Of a DNA stretch of 23,753 nucleotides, positions 9,251-15,949 are shown piece after piece; position 1 is the first letter of the stretch; each line of letters begins with the position of its first letter. The DNA is from UBA9676 sp036522155 (GTDB lineage: Bacteria; Actinomycetota; Actinomycetes; Streptosporangiales; Streptosporangiaceae). The notes under the pieces are model-generated. The model did no database searches. It was not told the DNA's origin and saw only the letters and a list, made by a program, of their open reading frames with translations. Made by a program: the position numbers and the translations under genes. The stretch is from positions 1 to 23,753 of the forward strand of contig DATDGI010000325.1 of the NCBI GenBank assembly GCA_036522155.1, read 5' to 3'.

Positions 9251-9718
9251 TCAGCCGCTGGGGGTGGCCTGGCCCAGGAAGTCCGCCCGGCTCACCAGCC
9301 GCGACAGCACGATGACGCTGCGGGTACGGACCACGAACGGCTCGGCGCCGATCCGCTCCACCACCTGCTCGAAATGGCGGACGTCGGCGGCCCGGATGTG
9401 CAGCAGCGCATCCGCCTCGCCGGTGATCGTGGCCGCGCCGGTCACCTCCGGGTACTTGCTCACGGCGGCCCGTATGTCAGCGGGCGAGGTGCGGCCCCGG
9501 CAGAACACCTCCACGTACGCCTCGGTGGTCCAGCCGAGCGCGGCCGGATCAACGATGGCGGAGAAGCCGGTGATCGCGCCCGCGGCGCGCAGCCGGTCGA
9601 CCCGGCGCTTGACGGCGGGCGCGGACAGCCCCACCTGCGCCCCGATCTCGGCGTAGGTGGCACGGGCGTTGGCGACCAGCGCGGACACGATCCGCTGGTC
9701 CAATTGGTCGACGGCCAC
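9251..9718 (-). CDS. Lrp/AsnC-family transcriptional regulator
   Basis: Lrp/AsnC proteins are feast/famine regulators that respond to amino acids or related small ligands. The protein has an N-terminal winged helix-turn-helix (DQLDQRIVSALVANARATY, then IGAQVGLSAPAVKRRVDRL). A C-terminal RAM ligand-binding domain follows, with the ITGEADALLHIRAADVRHFE strand-helix pattern and RTRSVIVLSRLV. I chose GTG 9718 (155 residues) because AGGA lies 7 nt upstream and the family core starts at once. GTG 9742 would add 8 residues. It follows the dimethylformamidase-like lipoprotein gene on the same strand by about 54 nt, so the two may be cotranscribed. The ligand cannot be read from the sequence. Confidence 0.93.
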   Translation of the reverse strand: MAVDQLDQRIVSALVANARATYAEIGAQVGLSAPAVKRRVDRLRAAGAITGFSAIVDPAALGWTTEAYVEVFCRGRTSPADIRAAVSKYPEVTGAATITGEADALLHIRAADVRHFEQVVERIGAEPFVVRTRSVIVLSRLVSRADFLGQATPSG

Positions 9719-9772
9719 ACCGCGATCCTGCCAGGCAGGCACTCCGGTGCGCGGCCCAGTGGCCCAGGTCCG

Positions 9773-11332
9773 CTAGTAAGCGGCGCCGGCCGCCGGGCGC
9801 ACCGCGGCCAGGTTGCTGTGCGCGGGGTGGGCCAGCCCGGCCGGCCCGGCGGCGAAGGCCCGAAGCAGGTTCTGCGTGGCCCGGTCCACGAACGCCTGCG
9901 CGGCGCGGCTGACCCCGTGCCCGCACACCGGCCCGCGCATGGCGCACACCCAGCGCATCGTGCCCGACGCGAACACCCCGGCCCCACCCGGCACGGTGTA
10001 GTAGGCCGAGTCCGAGTAGGAGCTCACGCCCCCGCAGGCCAGCGGCGAATGGGCCAGCACCTCCAGCGGCCGCGGGAACGGCACCGCCGGGTCGACCCGG
10101 TCGTACTCCGGCCCGACCAGCCCCGGGAACGACGTCCCCCGGCGCACCCCGGTGCCGGCGAAGATCCAGTTCCCCGGGTCGTACACCACATACGGCGCGC
10201 TCACCGGGTTGCACTCGTAGAACACCCCGGTCAGCACGCTTTCCGGCCGCGGGTCAGGCGGATCCCGCCAGTCCTGGGTGGTCGCGGAGTCGTGCCGGCC
10301 GTACATCGGATCCAGCGTGGCCGCCTTGTAGCAGATGATCACGCGGTCGGCACCCAGCGGCGACGATGCCCACCGGATGTGCCGGTAGATCGCGTTCGCC
10401 CCGAGGAAGGCCAGGTTCGTGCCGGCCGCGCGGGCCGCGGTCAGCGCCGCCCGCATCGACGCGGAGTAGTACTCGTCGTGCCCGAGCGAGATCACCGCCC
10501 GCGCCCCGGCCAGCAGATGCGGGTCGGCGGCCAGATCGTTGCCGGTCTCGTAGGCGAGCGGCAGGCCGGCGGTGCGCTCGGCGAGTGCGATCGGCGGCTC
10601 GTCGAAGGCCAGGAACAAGCTGGCGCCATCGCCGTCGTAGGGCCGGTCGAAGCTGACCGCGAAGGCCCGGCCGGCCGGGCCGGCGTAGAGGCTGTAGCCG
10701 CCCCAGGTGTTGTAGGCCTGCCAGGTGGTGGTGCCGAGCAGCAGCACGACCCGGCCCGCGGTGGCCGGGGACCGCACCGTGATGGGCACGTACCGCTGCG
10801 CCCCCCTGGCCGCGTCTAGCCGCAGCAGGTAGGCACCGGGTGGCCAGCCGCCGGTGGCGACGGTCAGGCTCGGCCGCCACGGCGCGGTCACCAGGTGCGT
10901 GGCCGGCGCGATCACCGGCCCGGCCTGCCGGTGGCCGGCCACCGGCCCGGACTCCCACACCTGCCGCGCCCGCGCGCCGTGGTACCAGCCCATACGGAAC
11001 GCCTGGACCCGGAAGCTGGCCGAGGTGGTGGATACGTACAGCCGGAACGGCTGGCCGGGCAGGACGCTCACCCGATCGGCGAAACCCTCGATCGCGCCCG
11101 GGGTGCCCCGGTCGGTGATCCGCCAGGCCCGGGTGCCGCGCCTGGTGTTCTCGGCCGCCGGGAACGGCCGCGCGCTGGCCCGGTGGCCACCGCCGGCGGG
11201 GCGGCCAGGACCGGGGCTGGCCACGTCGCCGGGACCCGCCCTGGCGGCCGGAGGCGAGCAGCCAGCCAGCAGGAGGCACGCGGCCAGCACGGCCGCCGCT
11301 AGTCCCCCTGACCGGCCGGGACGGTCTCCCAT
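9773..11332 (-). CDS. Lipoprotein with N,N-dimethylformamidase large-subunit-like domain
   Basis: The 519-residue protein begins with a lipoprotein signal peptide (hydrophobic stretch, lipobox LAGC, Cys25), so it should be exported and membrane-anchored. A Gly/Pro-rich linker of about 35 residues follows. The rest resembles the C-terminal part of the N,N-dimethylformamidase large (beta) subunit, with a glutamine-amidotransferase-like fold: NTWGGYSLY, SFDRPYDGDG, the GHDEYYS motif (His285 to Tyr289), and YECNP (Glu373). The known enzyme binds a single iron through two tyrosines and a glutamate; Tyr288/Tyr289 and Glu287 or Glu373 are candidates here, which is my inference. No small (alpha) subunit gene lies nearby, so the substrate may differ from dimethylformamide. 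It is divergent from a two-component system, with 145 bp between them. Confidence 0.8.
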   Translation of the reverse strand: MGDRPGRSGGLAAAVLAACLLLAGCSPPAARAGPGDVASPGPGRPAGGGHRASARPFPAAENTRRGTRAWRITDRGTPGAIEGFADRVSVLPGQPFRLYVSTTSASFRVQAFRMGWYHGARARQVWESGPVAGHRQAGPVIAPATHLVTAPWRPSLTVATGGWPPGAYLLRLDAARGAQRYVPITVRSPATAGRVVLLLGTTTWQAYNTWGGYSLYAGPAGRAFAVSFDRPYDGDGASLFLAFDEPPIALAERTAGLPLAYETGNDLAADPHLLAGARAVISLGHDEYYSASMRAALTAARAAGTNLAFLGANAIYRHIRWASSPLGADRVIICYKAATLDPMYGRHDSATTQDWRDPPDPRPESVLTGVFYECNPVSAPYVVYDPGNWIFAGTGVRRGTSFPGLVGPEYDRVDPAVPFPRPLEVLAHSPLACGGVSSYSDSAYYTVPGGAGVFASGTMRWVCAMRGPVCGHGVSRAAQAFVDRATQNLLRAFAAGPAGLAHPAHSNLAAVRPAAGAAY

Positions 11333-11375
11333 TCACCAGATCGTGCCAGGTCAGCCGGGTTGTGCCGGGGCCGGC

Positions 11376-11448
11376 GCGGCCGGTTTACGCAATCGCGACC
11401 GGCCCACTGATCCGCGCCGCCCGGCCGGCCCGGGCGGCCGGTTTCCGC
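11376..11448. repeat. Pair of 15-bp direct repeats in a divergent promoter region
   Basis: GCGGCCGGTTTACGC (11376-11390) and GCGGCCGGTTTCCGC (11434-11448) match at 14 of 15 bases and start 58 bp apart, about 5.5 helical turns. The second ends 17 nt before the candidate -10 TACGGT of the sensor kinase gene, placing its last six bases at the -35 position. The first forms part of a dyad, GGCCGGT-N13-ACCGGCC (11378-11404). The layout fits binding sites for a regulator controlling the kinase gene, the lipoprotein gene, or both. Confidence 0.5.
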
Positions 11449-11465
11449 GTGCCGTGCCGGTCGCG

Positions 11466-11471
11466 TACGGT
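11466..11471 (+). promoter_or_regulatory. Candidate -10 box of a leaderless sensor kinase gene
   Basis: TACGGT fits TANNNT and lies 6 nt before the GTG at 11478, with no ribosome site in front of that GTG. This suggests transcription starts at or next to the start codon. The -35 position is occupied by the end of a repeated 15-bp element rather than by a TTGACA-like hexamer, which would suit an activated promoter. Confidence 0.35.
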
Positions 11472-11477
11472 GGCCGC

Positions 11478-12698
11478 GTGAAGGGAGCGCGCGGCCCGCT
11501 CGGCATCCGGCCCATCGATGTGGGCCTGACGCTGGTGGTGCTCGGCGCGGTCGAGCTCAACGTGACCACCGGCAGCGGCCCGGGCGTCGCGCCGCTGACC
11601 CCGCTCGCGTACGTGCTGGGAGCGGTGCTGGTCCTGCCGGTGCTGGTGCGGCACCGCTGGCCCCGGTTCGAGCTGATCGCCTGCTCGGCGCTGCTGTTCT
11701 TCTACTACGCCTTTGACCGGCGCGACATCTCGCCCGCCCCGCTGCTGGCCCTGCCGCTGTACGACGCCGCGGTCGCCGGGTATCTGCGGCTGGCCATCGT
11801 CATCCCGGCCGTCTATATGGCCATCGGCCTGATCGTGGTGAGGGCCTCCACCCATCAGGGAGTGGTCTCGCTGCTCGCGTCGTTCCTGCCCTCGATCGTG
11901 GTGCTGTTCCTGGCCATCGTCCTCGGCCAGGAGGTCCGCTTCCGCCGGGTGCTGGCCGCCGAGGCGGCGCAGCGGATGCGGATGCTGCGCGAGGAACAGG
12001 AATCGGAGGCCGCCCGGCGGGTGGCCGAGGAACGGCTGCGGATCGCCCGCGACCTGCACGACACCGTGGCCCACAGCATGGCGACCATCACCGTGCAGGC
12101 CGGCTCCGCCCTGCACCTGCTCACCGGCCAGGACGAACGGCTACGGGCGGCGCTGACCGCGATCAGGCAAACCAGCAAGGCGGCGCTGGGCGAGATGCGG
12201 GCCACGCTGGGCCAGCTCCGGCCGGGCGCGGCGGACGGCCCGGCGGTGACCGGCGGCCTGGACCGGCTGCCCGCGCTGTGTGACGCGGTCACCGCCGCCG
12301 GGGCACCGGTCACGGTCGAGGTCGAGGGCGAGCAGCGGCCGCTGCCGGCCGAGGTCGACCAGGCCGCCTACCGCATCCTGCAGGAGTCGCTGACCAACGT
12401 GCTCCGCCACGCGGGGCAGGCGGCCCGGGCGACGGTGTCGCTCCGCTACGAACCGGGCCGGCTGGCGATCCGGGTCACCGACGACGGGGGCGGGAACGGC
12501 CCGCCGGCGCCCGATGGCCAGGGCGAGCCCGGGCCGGTGACGGGTCCGGGCGGCGAGCCCGGCACGGGGCAAGGGCTGACCGGGATGGCCGAACGGGCGG
12601 CCGCGGTCGGCGGCCAGGTCACCGCCGGGCCACGGGCCGGTGGCGGCTTCGAGGTCGTGGCCGCCCTGCCGGTGCCCGCCCCGGAGCAAGCCTCATGA
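11478..12698 (+). CDS. Membrane sensor histidine kinase, NarL/DesK class (HisKA_3)
   Basis: The 406-residue kinase starts at GTG 11478; the frame is open further upstream, and GTG 11454 is an alternative. The first 140 residues or so hold about five hydrophobic spans with short loops, so the sensor is in the membrane with little outside it. A charged coiled-coil-like segment (EAAQRMRMLREEQESEAARR) leads into the HisKA_3 dimerisation helix RIARDLHDTVAHS, with phospho-acceptor His194. The HATPase shows ILQESLTNVLRHAG, DDGGG and GQGLTGMAERAAAVGG, with a Gly/Pro-rich loop between the G boxes. The stop overlaps the response regulator start by 4 nt, so the two form a pair. The signal is unknown; the divergent lipoprotein gene may be a target. 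Confidence 0.93.
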   Translation: MKGARGPLGIRPIDVGLTLVVLGAVELNVTTGSGPGVAPLTPLAYVLGAVLVLPVLVRHRWPRFELIACSALLFFYYAFDRRDISPAPLLALPLYDAAVAGYLRLAIVIPAVYMAIGLIVVRASTHQGVVSLLASFLPSIVVLFLAIVLGQEVRFRRVLAAEAAQRMRMLREEQESEAARRVAEERLRIARDLHDTVAHSMATITVQAGSALHLLTGQDERLRAALTAIRQTSKAALGEMRATLGQLRPGAADGPAVTGGLDRLPALCDAVTAAGAPVTVEVEGEQRPLPAEVDQAAYRILQESLTNVLRHAGQAARATVSLRYEPGRLAIRVTDDGGGNGPPAPDGQGEPGPVTGPGGEPGTGQGLTGMAERAAAVGGQVTAGPRAGGGFEVVAALPVPAPEQAS

Positions 12699-13468
12699 TC
12701 CGGGTCCTGCTCGCCGACGACCATGCGCTGGTCCGGGCGGGGTTCCGGATGCTGCTGGAATCGGCCGACGACATCACCATCGTCGGGGAGGCGCCTAACG
12801 GCGGTGCCGCGGTGGCCATGGCCCGTCAGCTCAAGCCGGACGTGGTGCTGATGGACCTGAACATGCCCGAGGTGGACGGGATCACCGCGACCGGCCGGAT
12901 CACGGCCGATCCCGGCCTGGCCGCGGTCAAGGTGGTGGTGCTCACCACCTTCGACGACGACGAGTACGTGTTCGCCGCGCTGCGCGCCGGGGCCAGCGGG
13001 TTCCTGGTGAAAGACGTCGAGCCGGACGAGCTGCTGCAGGCGGTGCGGGTGGTCGCGCGCGGCGACGCGCTGCTGGCCCCCAGCGTCACCCGGTCGCTGA
13101 TCGCCGCGTTCGCGGCCGGCCGGATGGGCGCGGCCGGGCCGGCCGGGCCCGGGTCAGCCCCGGCCGCACCAGGCGGCCCGGGCCGCCCGCCCGGATCCAC
13201 CGCCAGGGCCGCGGCCAGCCCCGGGCTGGCCTCGCTGACCGACCGGGAGCGGGAAGTGGTCGCGCTGGTCGCCGCCGGGCTGTCCAACGACGAGATCGCC
13301 GCGCGGCTGGTGGTCAGCCCGCTCACCGCGAAGACTCACGTCAGCCGGGCCATGACCAAGGTGGGGGCCCGCGACCGGGCCCAGCTGGTGGTGTTCGCCT
13401 ACGAGCACGGCCTGGCCGAGCCGGCGGCCGGGCCCGGCGGCCGGCCGGAGCCCGGCCGGCCCGGCTAG
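12695..13468 (+). CDS. Response regulator, NarL/LuxR class
   Basis: The receiver domain (about residues 1-120) has Asp8-Asp9, phospho-acceptor Asp54 in LMDLNMPEVDG, and the conserved lysine in GFLVKDVEP. The C-terminal LuxR helix-turn-helix starts LTDREREVVALVAAGLSNDE and contains the recognition segment VSPLTAKTHVSRAMTKV. The two are joined by an unusually long Gly/Ala/Pro linker of about 40 residues. After the HTH a Gly/Pro-rich tail ends the 257-residue protein. It is translationally coupled to the upstream kinase (ATGA overlap) and is its evident partner. Genes of this class often autoregulate; the repeated 15-bp element ahead of the kinase is a candidate target, by inference. Confidence 0.95.
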   Translation: MIRVLLADDHALVRAGFRMLLESADDITIVGEAPNGGAAVAMARQLKPDVVLMDLNMPEVDGITATGRITADPGLAAVKVVVLTTFDDDEYVFAALRAGASGFLVKDVEPDELLQAVRVVARGDALLAPSVTRSLIAAFAAGRMGAAGPAGPGSAPAAPGGPGRPPGSTARAAASPGLASLTDREREVVALVAAGLSNDEIAARLVVSPLTAKTHVSRAMTKVGARDRAQLVVFAYEHGLAEPAAGPGGRPEPGRPG

Positions 13469-13481
13469 GGGACGGCCCGGG

Positions 13482-14039
13482 TCAGGCCACCACGATGGTC
13501 ACCCGGAACGACTCGATCACCCCGCAGTGCGCCTGGCCCGACGCGCCCTGCGTGGTGGGCGGGAAGGCCGACGGCCCGCACGGGCTGCGGGTCGAGCTGA
13601 TGACCGCGGTGCCGGGCTGGGCCGCGACGAAGTAACCGCCGGTGACCCCGAGCGCCAGCATGAGACGGCCGTTCGCCGACGGCACCAGCGCGGCCGAACT
13701 CGACTTCAGCAGGGCCCACCTGGCCGTGACCGTGCCCCGCAGGTAGATGAGCACGCCGGTGCCCCGCTTGACGCAGTACGACTTGCTGTTGTCGGCCCCG
13801 CTGAGGGTCAGGGTCCGGCCGGGTCCCATGATCGCCGTGGCGGCGCCGCAGGCGGCACCGGACGGGACCGTCCGGCCGGCCGACGGGGTGGCGGAGGCCG
13901 GGCTGGCGGTGGCCGTGGCGGGCGCCGTGCTGGCCGGCGCCCCGCCGGACGGCGAGCCTGCCCGCTGCTGGCCACAGGCCACGGTCAGCGCAGTTGCCCC
14001 GATGATCACGGCCGCAGCGAGCACGGAGACGCTGCGCAT
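13482..14039 (-). CDS. Putative lipoprotein of unknown function
   Basis: I do not recognise the family. The 185-residue product starts at ATG 14039 after a strong ribosome site (GGGAGGTGAC). It has a signal peptide with a weak lipobox-like TVAC (Cys22), then about 35 residues rich in Ala, Thr, Ser and Pro that look like a wall-spanning spacer. The C-terminal domain (about residues 60-185) alternates short hydrophobic strands and has four cysteines, in CGAATAIM, YCVKRG, SPCGPS and HCGVIE. That suggests a disulphide-stabilised beta-sandwich, perhaps Ig-like. The TGGYFVAAQPGTAVISS segment resembles the last strands of extracellular Ig-like domains. It converges on the LuxR regulator gene with 13 nt between. 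Confidence 0.8.
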   Translation of the reverse strand: MRSVSVLAAAVIIGATALTVACGQQRAGSPSGGAPASTAPATATASPASATPSAGRTVPSGAACGAATAIMGPGRTLTLSGADNSKSYCVKRGTGVLIYLRGTVTARWALLKSSSAALVPSANGRLMLALGVTGGYFVAAQPGTAVISSTRSPCGPSAFPPTTQGASGQAHCGVIESFRVTIVVA

Positions 14040-14312
14040 GTCACCTCCCGGTCACGGCTCATGACGGCGGGCGGCGGTCACCGGGTGCCCGGGCCTGCCC
14101 GCGCTGGTTAGACGCTTACGGGCCCGGCCAGGTTCCCCCGGATGAGCGGTCCCAGACCGGCAAGTTAGGGTCTCACCAAGGGGGCATGCCGGCATAATGA
14201 GCTTTTATCCGGCCTGTGACGACGGCGGCCTGCTCCGCCGGCGTCCGGCGAGCACGTGGTACTGCGCAGGGGGTCTCGCAGCCCGGCGTTGGGCCGAATA
14301 CGGAGGAACAGC
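14040..14312. promoter_or_regulatory. Divergent intergenic region with a 10-bp palindrome
   Basis: This 273-bp gap separates the lipoprotein gene and the first HEYAE protein, transcribed in opposite directions. It contains the perfect palindrome ATGCCGGCAT (14186-14195), which overlaps a possible -10 (CATAAT, 14193-14198) for the rightward gene; no good -35 matches it. A dyad CGGCGG-N6-CCGCCG lies at 14223-14240. The ribosome site of the rightward gene is GGAGGA (14302-14307). No other gene is convincing here. The operator idea is inference. Confidence 0.35.
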
Positions 14313-15761
14313 ATGAGGTTGCCCACATCCGCCCGCCGCTGGGCCGCGCGCGGCAGCGCGGCCGCCGTCTTTCTGCTGGCCGCGGGCGGTGGCACGCAGG
14401 CCATCGCCGCCAGCCAGGCCAGCCCGGCGGCCGGGCCGGCCAGCGCCCCGGTCAGCAACCCCTACTCGCCGGCCTACCACCACCCCTACCGGCACGGGGT
14501 CGTTCCCACCGTGGCCCAGGCCCGCCGCATGAAGGCCTGGGCCAGCCAGCACCCCGGCGCCGGTCCCATCACCGGCACCCACGCCAGCGGGCCCAACGAC
14601 CTGGCCTACGGCGGTGGCGTGGACGGCATCGGCGTCACCACCGGCCACGAAAAGGTGTATCTGGTCTTCTACGGCTCGCAGTGGGGCAGCCAGGGCACCA
14701 ACTCCAGCGGCGACGTCACGCTGTCCGGCGACGCCTCCGGTGAGGCCCCCTACCTCCAGGAGTTCTTCAAGGGCCTGGGCACCAGCGGCGAGCTGTGGTC
14801 CGGCGTCATGACCCAGTACTGCCAGGGCGTGGCGGCCGGGGCCGAGTCCTGCCCGGCCAGCAACGCCCAGCACGTCGCCTACCCGACCGGCGGCGCGCTG
14901 GCCGGGGTGTGGGTGGACGAGGGCGCCGCCTCCCCGGCCAAGGCCACCGGCCACCAGCTCGGCGTGCAGGCGGTCGACGCGGCCGCCCACTTCGGCAACA
15001 CCACCGCCGCGTCGAACCGGGACGCCCAGTACTTCATCCTGTCGCCGACCGGCACCGACCCCGACATGTACCAGGAGCAGGGGTTCTGCGCCTGGCACGA
15101 CTACAACGGGGACAGCACGCTATCCGGCGGGGCGGTCACCTCCCCGTACGGGGACATCGCCTTCACCAACCTGCCCTACGTCACCGACGTGGGCGCCAGC
15201 TGCGGGGCGGATTTCGTCAACCCGACCGGCACCCTGGACGGCGTGTCGATCGTGGGCGGTCACGAGTACGCCGAGACCATCACCGACCAGAACCCGGCCG
15301 GGGGCTGGCTGGACAGCTTCGGCAACGAGACCGCCGACAAGTGCGCCTGGATCAGCCCCGGCACCAGCGGTGGCGCGTTCAACCTGACCACCTCGACCGG
15401 CGCCTTCGCCGTCCAGACCACGTGGGCCAACGACGCTAACGGCGGTGCGGGCACCTGTGAGGGCAGCCACCCCATCGTCAGCAACGGCAGCGGCCATACC
15501 GTCACGGTCACCAACCCCGGCAGCCAGAGCAGCAAGAAGGGGAAGAAGGTCAGCCTGCAGATCCACGCCACCGACTCCGCTTCCGGCCAGAAGCTGACGT
15601 ATCACGCCAGCGGGCTGCCCCGGGGCCTGTCCATCAAGTCCAGCACCGGCCTCATCTCCGGCACCCCGAGCAAGACCGGCACCTCCAAGGTGACCATCAA
15701 GGTGACGGATCCCACCGGGGCGTCCGGGTCGGCCAGCTTCACCTGGAAGATCCACACCTGA
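14313..15761 (+). CDS. Secreted HEYAE-motif protein with He_PIG Ig-like domain (copy 1)
   Basis: A 482-residue secreted protein. ATG 14313 is chosen because GGAGGA lies 5 nt upstream and a signal peptide follows (RRWAARGSAAAVFLLAAGG); the frame is open further upstream. The main domain (about residues 50-390) starts NPYSPAYHHPYRHG and includes VYLVFYGSQWGSQ, several cysteines, and GHEYAETITDQ (His317, Glu318, Glu321), followed by ADKCAW. The motif resembles metallopeptidase HExxE-type sites, but I know no enzyme assignment; catalysis is speculative. Residues about 394-482 form a He_PIG-type Ig-like domain (LTYHASGLPRGLSI, STGLISGTPSKTG). It is about 80% identical, by eye, to the next gene over the shared region, so the pair arose by tandem duplication. 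Confidence 0.88.
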   Translation: MRLPTSARRWAARGSAAAVFLLAAGGGTQAIAASQASPAAGPASAPVSNPYSPAYHHPYRHGVVPTVAQARRMKAWASQHPGAGPITGTHASGPNDLAYGGGVDGIGVTTGHEKVYLVFYGSQWGSQGTNSSGDVTLSGDASGEAPYLQEFFKGLGTSGELWSGVMTQYCQGVAAGAESCPASNAQHVAYPTGGALAGVWVDEGAASPAKATGHQLGVQAVDAAAHFGNTTAASNRDAQYFILSPTGTDPDMYQEQGFCAWHDYNGDSTLSGGAVTSPYGDIAFTNLPYVTDVGASCGADFVNPTGTLDGVSIVGGHEYAETITDQNPAGGWLDSFGNETADKCAWISPGTSGGAFNLTTSTGAFAVQTTWANDANGGAGTCEGSHPIVSNGSGHTVTVTNPGSQSSKKGKKVSLQIHATDSASGQKLTYHASGLPRGLSIKSSTGLISGTPSKTGTSKVTIKVTDPTGASGSASFTWKIHT

Positions 15762-15765
15762 CCGC

Positions 15766-15786
15766 CCGGCCGGGGGTTCCGGCCGG
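15766..15786 (+). terminator. GC-rich hairpin after HEYAE copy 1
   Basis: CCGGCCGG (15766-15773) pairs with CCGGCCGG (15779-15786) across a 5-nt loop (GGGTT), starting 5 nt after the stop. There is no T-tract, as is common for actinobacterial terminators. The arms are themselves self-complementary, so other pairings are possible. Confidence 0.5.
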
Positions 15787-15849
15787 CCCGGGGGTTAGGG
15801 AAGTCTGGCCAACCTGGCCACCAGCTACTTCACGGCCACCGGACGGGGG

Positions 15850-15894
15850 ACCCGCCGCCAGCACGTTGACGGCGGGTACCCGGCTGTCTATGTT
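15850..15894 (+). promoter_or_regulatory. Promoter of HEYAE copy 2 with a dyad over the -35
   Basis: TTGACG (15866-15871) and TATGTT (15889-15894) are separated by exactly 17 nt, a near-ideal housekeeping-sigma promoter and the clearest in the window. The predicted start near 15901 leaves a leader of about 50 nt carrying the ribosome site GGAGGA at 15938-15943. A dyad ACCCGCCG-N12-CGGCGGGT (15850-15877) covers the -35. Because it lies upstream of the start it would act as a DNA operator rather than an RNA hairpin. The promoter is seen directly; repression at the dyad is inferred. Confidence 0.65.
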
Positions 15895-15949
15895 GCGCCG
15901 AAAGCGCCGCGCGACCCGTGGCGCCTTCTCACGCCGTGGAGGAAAAAGG

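Noticed and set aside
10854..11477. A 208-residue N-terminal extension of the sensor kinase
   Set aside because: It would run antisense through the lipoprotein coding region and its promoter, is Arg/Pro-rich, and lacks domain features. The membrane spans start just after GTG 11478.
14256..14312. Longer N-termini for both HEYAE proteins (open frames upstream of 14313 and 15950)
   Set aside because: Strong ribosome sites precede the ATGs at 14313 and 15950, and signal peptides begin right after them; the longer forms would bury these.
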